From a bacterium (GTDB taxonomy: Bacteria > CSSED10-310 > JAJRTK01): a stretch of 10,974 bases of DNA. This document shows, piece after piece, positions 6,135 through 10,974 of this stretch. The notes beneath the pieces are model-generated. The model was not told where the DNA came from. It ran no database searches and saw only the letters and a program-made list of their open reading frames with translations. The position numbers and the translations under genes were made by a program. The stretch's first letter is position 1; each line of letters opens with the position of its first letter. Location: contig JAJRTK010000474.1 in assembly GCA_024278345.1 (NCBI GenBank), forward strand, positions 1 through 10,974. Reading direction: 5' to 3'.

Positions 6135-7651
6135 TTTTCGACGCTTCGAGCTTCCCGCTTCCGCTGACCCTGGAAAGCGATCTTTGCGTCATCGGCTCCG
6201 GAGCCGGTGGCGCAACGGCCGCCACCGTGGCAGCGGAAGGCGGAATGAAAGTCATCATGCTCGAAGCAGGCGAGTTTTTGACTCCCAGCGACATGAGCCA
6301 GCGGGAAGAGGAGATGATGCCGCGGCTCTTCCGCGAAGCAGGAGCCAGAACCACCGCCGACCGCCGGATCAAGATCATCCAGGGGAAAGGCGTCGGCGGT
6401 TCGACTCTTCACAACCAAAATCTTTGTAAACGAATTCCGCCGGAGATTCTGGAGGACTGGAGCAGAAACCGACAGTTGGCGAAACTCTCCACGGAGGACT
6501 GGGATGCCCTCTATGGCGAAATCGAAAAAATGCTCGAAGTCACTCAAATCGACCGCGGCCTTTGGAATCGCCACAACTTGCTCTTGGAAAAGGCTTGCCA
6601 AGAGCTCGGGTGGCGCGGCGGGCCTCTCTTCCACAACCGCACGGGCTGCATCGGCTCGGGATTCTGCGAGCTCGGTTGTGCCTATGACGCCAAGAACAAC
6701 GCCTTCAAAGTCTTGGTGCCCCGCGCCATCCGCGCTGGAGCCCAAATCCTCTTCCGGTGCCAGGCGATCCGCCTCCTGCACGAAGCTGATGGCGTCACCG
6801 GAGTTCAGGCCGTCGCTCTGGAGCCAAGGACGAACCGGGTCCTGGGCCAGATCCTGATCCGTGCGCCCAGGGTCTGCGTTTCCGCTTCGGCAACGGGGAC
6901 AGCCGCCATCCTTCGGCGCTCCAGGCTCTCCGATCCACCCGGCTCCGTGGGCGAAAACCTCCACATCCATCCCGCCGTCATCGTGGCGGGCGATTTCGAC
7001 CAGCCGGTCCGGGCCTGGGAGGGAATTCCTCAAACTTACGAATGCACCCAGTTCCTGGAATTCGGCGCCAAGGCCGAGCACGAAATCTGGATCGTTCCGG
7101 CCTTCGCCCATCCACTGGGCACATCGGTCATGCTTCCCGGGCATGGCCGATCTCACCGGGATCTCATGGAACGATACGAGCACTTGGCGGTTCTCACGGC
7201 AATGCTCCACGACTCCACGGTGGGCCGAGTGGAACCGGCAGGGGATCTGGGGCTCCGTATCGGCTACCGTCTCAGCCCCGAGGAGCGGGGAGAACTGGTG
7301 TTCGGGCTCCGGGCCTGCGCGAAGCTGCTTTTTGCCGCTGGCGCACGCCGGGTCATCGTTCCCGGGCCCAACCTCCGAATTCTCCGAAAGCCCGATGAGA
7401 TCGAGGATCTTAGAAAGTTATCCACATCTTCGGAGCCCCTGGGCATGACGGCGGTTCACCCCATGAGCACGGTTCCCATGGGCGACGATCCTCAGACGGC
7501 GGCGGTGGGGAGCGACGGGAAGCACCACCGCCTCGAAGGCCTCTGGATTGCCGATGGATCCCTCTTCCCCTCTTCCATCGGCGGGCCTCCACAACTCTCC
7601 ATCTATGCCCTGGGCCTTCACGTGGGAAGAGCGCTCCTTGCCCACGGCTGA
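6131..7651 (+). CDS. GMC-family FAD-dependent oxidoreductase
   Basis: A flavoprotein of 506 residues in the glucose-methanol-choline family, which oxidises alcohols, sugars or sterols. The N-terminal FAD-binding fold shows G22-x-G-x-G-G ('VIGSGAGGATAA') and a 'LEAGE' ribose-binding end at about 44-48. The GMC signature is 'GKGVGGSTLHN' (85-95). A Cys cluster 'GCIGSGFCELGC' (Cys173, 179, 183) precedes 'DAKNNAF'. The C-terminus carries the active-site His443 in 'HPMSTVPMG' and 'GLWIADGSLFPSS'. Where most relatives have Asn or His in a 'VNP' motif, this one has 'GGPPQLSI'. There is no signal peptide, so export would depend on the Tat-signal partner encoded just upstream. ATG at 6131 follows AAGGAG by 7 nt and overlaps the upstream stop (ATGA), implying tight coupling. 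The closest match by context is a membrane-bound periplasmic dehydrogenase subunit. The substrate is unknown and no cytochrome c subunit is found nearby. Confidence 0.93.
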   Translation: MIFDASSFPLPLTLESDLCVIGSGAGGATAATVAAEGGMKVIMLEAGEFLTPSDMSQREEEMMPRLFREAGARTTADRRIKIIQGKGVGGSTLHNQNLCKRIPPEILEDWSRNRQLAKLSTEDWDALYGEIEKMLEVTQIDRGLWNRHNLLLEKACQELGWRGGPLFHNRTGCIGSGFCELGCAYDAKNNAFKVLVPRAIRAGAQILFRCQAIRLLHEADGVTGVQAVALEPRTNRVLGQILIRAPRVCVSASATGTAAILRRSRLSDPPGSVGENLHIHPAVIVAGDFDQPVRAWEGIPQTYECTQFLEFGAKAEHEIWIVPAFAHPLGTSVMLPGHGRSHRDLMERYEHLAVLTAMLHDSTVGRVEPAGDLGLRIGYRLSPEERGELVFGLRACAKLLFAAGARRVIVPGPNLRILRKPDEIEDLRKLSTSSEPLGMTAVHPMSTVPMGDDPQTAAVGSDGKHHRLEGLWIADGSLFPSSIGGPPQLSIYALGLHVGRALLAHG

Positions 7652-7654
7652 ACG

Positions 7655-9859
7655 ATGACCTGGCACTCCCCGTCTTTCCCCCTACTCTTCGAAATCCCCA
7701 TGGAATCGCAGAATCCTCACAACCCGCACGAGGAGCCCCCGCTGGAGGACCCGCTTCTTGGACTCGAGCTCGCTGGCTGCCGTCTGGTGAAGCGGATCGG
7801 CACGGGAGGCATGGGCGCGGTCTACCGGGCGGTCCAGCTTTCTCTCAACCGGTCCGTCGCCGTCAAGCTCATCCACCCCATTTTTGCCGCTGACCCCGAC
7901 AACCTCGCCCGGTTCTACAACGAAGCCCGGGTCGTCGCCGCCCTCAATCACCCCCATATCTTGCAGATTTACGACGTGGGCCGGAATGCGGGTCTCCACT
8001 ACATCATCATGGAGTTCATCGAGGGCCTGAGCTTGGGCGAACTCGCCACCGCCGGCGCCCCCATGGAGCTCTACGTGGAGATCCTTCTGCAAGTTCTCTC
8101 CGGCTTGGGCCATGCCCACAAGCGGAGCGTCATCCATCGGGACCTCAAGCCGGAGAATATCCTCCTTGCGGGAGGCACCCACGCAAAGATCGCGGATTTT
8201 GGGATTGCCAAGATGTTAGATGCCGCCAGGCACCTGACGGCCACGGGCAAGGTGGTGGGCACGCCGAGCTACATCAGTCCGGAAGCCGCCCAAGCCCAAC
8301 CTCTCGACGCACGAAGCGACATCTATTCCTTGGGTGCCACCTTTTACCACGTTCTCACGGGTGAGCTGCTCTTCGATGGCCCGTCACCCATGGCGGTGGT
8401 GATGAGCCACCTTCAACAACCTCCCCGCCCCTTGCGGGAGCTGCGCCCTTCTATTCCTTCGTGGCTTGCCCGGATTATCGAACAGATGTTGGCCAAGGCT
8501 CCGAAGGATCGCTTCCCCGATTGCCAGGCCATCATCGATGCCCTGGAGATCGGCCGGGCCAAGCGGCTTGTCCACAGTCAGACCTCTCTTGGGGGAGCCC
8601 ACCTTTCTCATTCTGGCCCTTCCAAGGAATCCCGGCCCCAATCCAAGACGACCAAGCTTGCTCGTTTCGCGTCGAAGCTGGCAAATCCTTTCGGCCGCTC
8701 ACCCTGGCAACCATGGGAAACATCCGGATCCAGGCCGAAACAACCTTCGCGACGGGCTTCCACGTCCGCTCAAAGAAAAGCCCCCCTTGTCACACTGCTA
8801 CTTCTGCCGTTCCTGCTGGTGGTGGCATTGTTGGGACATGAGATGCGGCGCACCCAAAAACTGCTTTCCCCAGCGCCCCAAAATCCTCCTCCCACCGACA
8901 CGGTCAACCTTGACAAGCCGCCGCTTTCCGAAGCTGGGCTCCCCAAAGTACCCCAGATCATCGCGACCCCGGCACCGACAGCCACGGAAGCCAGAGGAGA
9001 CGAACTGGGAGAGCTCGTTGACCCTCTCCCCTCCCCCCAGAGTCCAGAGTTCCCTGATTGGCTGCCCATGGTGGAGGCGCCGCTTCAGGCTCTGGGAAAG
9101 TTCGCTCACGAGACCGCTCGTTTCCTGATTCTGGTGCAGATGTCCGTCCAAGCCGAGCCCACGCCTCTGGCGAGCGCCACCGCTTCTCCACCCGATGACA
9201 CCGCCCCCACACCACTGGACCAGGCCGAATCGCGTCCCACCCAAGTGCCCTCACCAGTGCCCCCCCCTGAGGCCACCGCCACTCCAGCGCCGCCAAAACC
9301 AGATCCGAAGCTGACGGACGAAGCCGATATCGCCGAATTCCTCCGGCGAACCAGCGAAGAGATCGAGAACCTCCTGGCCAAGGGTAAACTGGACGATGCG
9401 TGGCAGCTCTACAGAGTGGCAAAGAGCCGGGTTGCTTCCGGGAACCGGACATCAAAGAGGCGCCAGGTCCTGGCCAGCCTGGGGAGGAGACTGCTCCAGG
9501 CGCCTCTCCGCGAACGATGCCGCCGATTTCTGCGACACCTGATAGCCAAAAGGTGGGTGACTCTTTCCTACTATTTTCCGGCGAAGAACTGCGAGTTTTC
9601 CAAGGAGCCCAACATCAGACGAGTGGAAAAGCGCCTTCGGAAGCTCCTGGGTTTGCCAAAAAAGAGCGTCATCAGGAAGAGTGACATCGTAGAGCTTCAG
9701 CTTGGCAAAGACCGCAAAACCGGCTGGACACGGCTCTCTCTCCACCTCAAGGGGCACTCCAAACCGACACAGGTCCGCCTGGAATGGATCCTGACCTGCG
9801 GGCGGTGGCGTCTTGACACCAAGCCCCTCAAATCCAGACTGCTGGGTTTGTTCGACTGA
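7655..9859 (+). CDS. Membrane Ser/Thr protein kinase (PknB/Hanks type) with extracytoplasmic C-terminal domain
   Basis: A protein of 734 residues. The cytoplasmic kinase domain (about 43-300) is complete: glycine loop 'IGTGGMGAVY', Lys71 in 'VAVK', helix-C Glu90, 'HRDLKPEN' with catalytic Asp163, 'DFG' 181-183, an activation loop with Thr195 and Thr197, 'GTPSYISPE' and 'SDIYSLG'. All catalytic residues are present, so it should be active. A basic, Ser-rich juxtamembrane stretch (305-376) leads to one transmembrane helix (about 377-394), then a Pro/Thr/Ala-rich extracytoplasmic linker (405-555), a charged helical region (555-625) and a compact C-terminal domain (about 620-734, 'RFLRHLIAKRWVTLSYYF' and 'RLEWILTCGRWRLD') that may be an NTF2-like fold; this last point is inference. 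The first ATG lies 3 nt after the GMC stop; a second in-frame ATG at 7700 would remove 15 residues. Neither has a good Shine-Dalgarno. It ends the plus-strand block. Confidence 0.9.
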   Translation: MTWHSPSFPLLFEIPMESQNPHNPHEEPPLEDPLLGLELAGCRLVKRIGTGGMGAVYRAVQLSLNRSVAVKLIHPIFAADPDNLARFYNEARVVAALNHPHILQIYDVGRNAGLHYIIMEFIEGLSLGELATAGAPMELYVEILLQVLSGLGHAHKRSVIHRDLKPENILLAGGTHAKIADFGIAKMLDAARHLTATGKVVGTPSYISPEAAQAQPLDARSDIYSLGATFYHVLTGELLFDGPSPMAVVMSHLQQPPRPLRELRPSIPSWLARIIEQMLAKAPKDRFPDCQAIIDALEIGRAKRLVHSQTSLGGAHLSHSGPSKESRPQSKTTKLARFASKLANPFGRSPWQPWETSGSRPKQPSRRASTSAQRKAPLVTLLLLPFLLVVALLGHEMRRTQKLLSPAPQNPPPTDTVNLDKPPLSEAGLPKVPQIIATPAPTATEARGDELGELVDPLPSPQSPEFPDWLPMVEAPLQALGKFAHETARFLILVQMSVQAEPTPLASATASPPDDTAPTPLDQAESRPTQVPSPVPPPEATATPAPPKPDPKLTDEADIAEFLRRTSEEIENLLAKGKLDDAWQLYRVAKSRVASGNRTSKRRQVLASLGRRLLQAPLRERCRRFLRHLIAKRWVTLSYYFPAKNCEFSKEPNIRRVEKRLRKLLGLPKKSVIRKSDIVELQLGKDRKTGWTRLSLHLKGHSKPTQVRLEWILTCGRWRLDTKPLKSRLLGLFD

Positions 9860-9905
9860 CCGGATCTGGCATGGGCGGGGATTGTCCCGCTGCCGCATTC
9901 CGGTC
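9858..9905 (+). terminator. Imperfect hairpin overlapping the kinase stop, possible terminator
   Basis: GACCGGA at 9858-9864 pairs with TCCGGTC at 9899-9905, and GCGGG at 9875-9879 pairs with CCCGC at 9886-9890 around a short loop, forming an interrupted long stem that begins in the stop codon of the kinase gene. There is no T-tract after it, so it is not a standard intrinsic terminator. It could protect the transcript 3' end or act with Rho. Confidence 0.3.
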
Positions 9906-10099
9906 GGCGCGTGAGTTCCGCATCTTCCGGCGATGTCGGATTCGGGGCTAAGGTACCGGTCAACGGTGACCCAAAGGCGAGTGGCGGCGGACGGAGGGGT
10001 ACTCACGCCGTAGGCGTGGGTCATGCCGCCGGGAACGGAAGTTAACCAAAAGAAAAGAAAGAGTTTTTGCTGAGATAACGCTCTGCAAGGGTCACACCA
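9860..10099. other. Convergent intergenic region with hairpins
   Basis: This is 240 nt between the kinase stop and the stop of the minus-strand barrel gene, with no supported gene. It holds several inverted repeats (9858-9905, 9958-9971, 10001-10021). On the minus strand, just past the barrel stop, an imperfect GCAGAG...CTCAGC stem (about 10085-10068) is followed by a T-rich run read as TTTCTTTTCTTTT. This could serve as a weak terminator for that gene. Confidence 0.45.
10001..10021. repeat. Short inverted repeat (9-bp arms, 3-nt loop)
   Basis: ACTCACGCC and GGCGTGGGT flank GTA and pair along all nine positions with one T-G wobble. It lies midway between two convergent genes and may contribute to transcription termination or transcript stability. 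No T-tract follows on either side. Confidence 0.4.
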
Positions 10100-10687
10100 T
10101 CAGCGAATGTAATAGGCCACGCCTCCGCTGATGTAGTCCCTGGCATCGGAATCAAGGCCCAGACCCAGCTCCAATAGAAGGTCGATGTTCTTCGAGAGAC
10201 GATACTCGATGCCCGGAACCAGAAGGAGCCGCCCGCGGCTGCCCACAGGGCCTTCCGGAAAGTCCAACGCCCAGTCCAGAGCACCGTAAATCTCGAGGTT
10301 CGGGCGTATTTCACCGCTCACAGTCCCCACGAGATCGATTCCAGGCCGGTCGATACCTCCGCTGGCCCTCGCCCAGTGGAGCCCCGTGCTCACCGACAGA
10401 TCCAGCGGCCCTCGGAGCAGCCAGAATTCCGCATCCGCTCCCAAAAAAGTCATCCCGTCGAAAAAAGCTAGCTTGAGCTCCACGTCCATTCCACGCCAAA
10501 CCCCGTACCCTCCGCGGAGAACCATCCCCAGGTCGGAATCGCCTTCCAAAAGCCAAACCGGATGCGCCAGGATCTTGAAGTTCCCCGGATTGATGGTTTC
10601 GGCGCTTCCCAGGACCCCATCCTGAGCCATGGCGGAAACTCCTGTCACCAGTAACCAAATCAACAAGATTCCGCTTGCGCGTCGCAT
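10100..10687 (-). CDS. Small outer-membrane beta-barrel protein (putative)
   Basis: A protein of 195 residues with a clear Sec signal peptide (MRRASGILLIWLLVTGVSAMA, cleavage after Ala21). The mature part of about 174 residues alternates hydrophobic and polar residues in strand-like segments separated by charged or Gly/Asp turns ('DLGMVLRGGYGVW', 'MDVELKLAFFDG', 'PLDLSVSTGLHWARA', 'NLEIYGALDWALDF', 'RLLLVPGIEYRL', 'IDLLLELGLGL', 'DYISGGVAYYIR'). This is consistent with an 8-strand outer-membrane barrel; the final residue is Arg rather than the usual aromatic. No specific family is recognised. The ATG at 10687 was chosen because GGAGGT sits about 6 nt upstream; an in-frame start ten codons further up would bury this site and disrupt the signal peptide. 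It is convergent with the kinase gene and has its own upstream region containing a tandem repeat. Confidence 0.78.
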   Translation of the reverse strand: MRRASGILLIWLLVTGVSAMAQDGVLGSAETINPGNFKILAHPVWLLEGDSDLGMVLRGGYGVWRGMDVELKLAFFDGMTFLGADAEFWLLRGPLDLSVSTGLHWARASGGIDRPGIDLVGTVSGEIRPNLEIYGALDWALDFPEGPVGSRGRLLLVPGIEYRLSKNIDLLLELGLGLDSDARDYISGGVAYYIR

Positions 10688-10730
10688 CACTACCTCCTGG
10701 AATTGACCCAGAATCACCAGCCAAACAAGG

Positions 10731-10812
10731 GATTCTACCTCGCCGAGCTTTTTGCGCGACCGACTGGTTTCGATTCTACTTCGCTGAGTTTGTTACACGA
10801 TCGACTGGTTTC
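10731..10812. repeat. Two tandem copies of a 41-bp imperfect direct repeat
   Basis: Copy 1 is 10731-10771 and copy 2 is 10772-10812, directly abutting. They match at 34 of 41 positions; six of the seven differences are transitions. Both start GATTCTAC and end CGACTGGTTTC. The repeat sits 44 nt upstream of the barrel-gene start on its promoter side. A unit of 41 is not a multiple of three, so it is not coding. It may be paired regulator sites or an ancient duplication. Confidence 0.85.
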
Positions 10813-10894
10813 CATCTGTGAGGAAATTCTCTTTTTTGGGGACCTATCAAATCCCCGCGTTTTTGCTTTACACTCCGCGGCGCCGCCCTGGTGG

Positions 10895-10913
10895 CACCGG
10901 CATCTTGCCGGTG
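10895..10913. repeat. Perfect hairpin, REP-like palindrome
   Basis: CACCGGC and GCCGGTG pair perfectly around the loop ATCTT, set in GC-rich flanks (10878-10920). There is no T-tract, so it is not an intrinsic terminator. GC-rich stem-loops of this form are often dispersed intergenic repeats, but only one copy is in this window, so this remains inference. Confidence 0.45.
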
Positions 10914-10974
10914 GCGGGCTGGACGGGATTCACGGAATTGAACGGTGGGTTCCTTTCGTGCGTGGACTTGTCAA

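Larger units (their letters stand above)
10688..10974. other. Upstream region of the barrel gene, no gene seen
   Basis: This is 287 nt to the window edge without a supported reading frame. It contains a 41-bp tandem direct repeat (10731-10812) and a perfect 7-bp-arm hairpin (10895-10913). On the minus strand each 41-bp copy contains TAGAAT, one base from a sigma70 -10 box, but neither has a matching -35. TTGATA at about 10851-10846 is a -35-like hexamer without a good -10. The promoter cannot be fixed by eye. Confidence 0.5.

Noticed and set aside
6080-7210. 376-codon minus-strand open frame opposite the GMC gene
   Set aside because: It covers a fully conserved GMC coding region on the other strand and shows no recognisable motif; an effect of high GC.
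10969-10974. TTGACA on the minus strand at the right edge as a -35 box
   Set aside because: No -10-like hexamer lies 16-18 nt downstream (AACCCA region).
1-10974. tRNA, rRNA, CRISPR array, insertion sequence or transposase
   Set aside because: No T-arm/acceptor pairs, rRNA signatures, regularly spaced repeats or transposase-like proteins were seen on either strand.

Overview
The window is about 11 kb of moderately GC-rich bacterial DNA, with short gaps and overlapping genes. A lipoprotein signal on one edge gene, a Tat signal, an outer-membrane-barrel candidate and a secreted beta-propeller point to a Gram-negative (diderm) bacterium. An RNase E/G with a long basic tail and a PknB-type Ser/Thr kinase with an extracytoplasmic domain suggest a lineage such as Acidobacteriota, Myxococcota/Desulfobacterota or a related group. 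The sequence alone does not settle the phylum.

Layout. The left edge holds the 5' part of a minus-strand lipoprotein with a carboxypeptidase-regulatory-like beta-sandwich domain (306 down to 1, cut by the window). A 671-nt divergent gap (307-977) follows, with no convincing gene but two perfect 12-bp palindromes. Then comes one long plus-strand block, 978-9859, whose genes overlap or nearly touch: RNase E/G (978-3461), a secreted seven-blade WD40-like protein (3418-4491), a PLP enzyme of the ACC deaminase/D-cysteine desulfhydrase fold read in frame into a Tat-signal 'gluconate 2-dehydrogenase subunit 3'-like protein (4530-6134), a GMC flavoprotein oxidoreductase (6131-7651, ATGA overlap), and a membrane Ser/Thr protein kinase (7655-9859). 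A 240-nt convergent gap with several hairpins separates this block from a minus-strand small outer-membrane beta-barrel candidate (10687 down to 10100). Its upstream region carries a 41-bp imperfect tandem repeat and a perfect hairpin near the right edge.

How the genes may work together. The Tat-signal small subunit and the GMC enzyme look like a periplasmic FAD dehydrogenase pair, in which the signal-less catalytic subunit would be carried across the membrane by its partner. No cytochrome c subunit is present, so the electron acceptor is unknown. RNase E/G is a housekeeping enzyme that may simply head the transcript. The kinase at the end of the block could sense a periplasmic condition through its C-terminal domain, but no sequence link to the oxidoreductase is visible.

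The oddest points are the missing stop codon between the PLP enzyme and the Tat-signal subunit, the GMC protein lacking the usual second catalytic Asn/His, the repeat-expanded RNase E tail, and the 41-bp tandem repeat upstream of the barrel gene.
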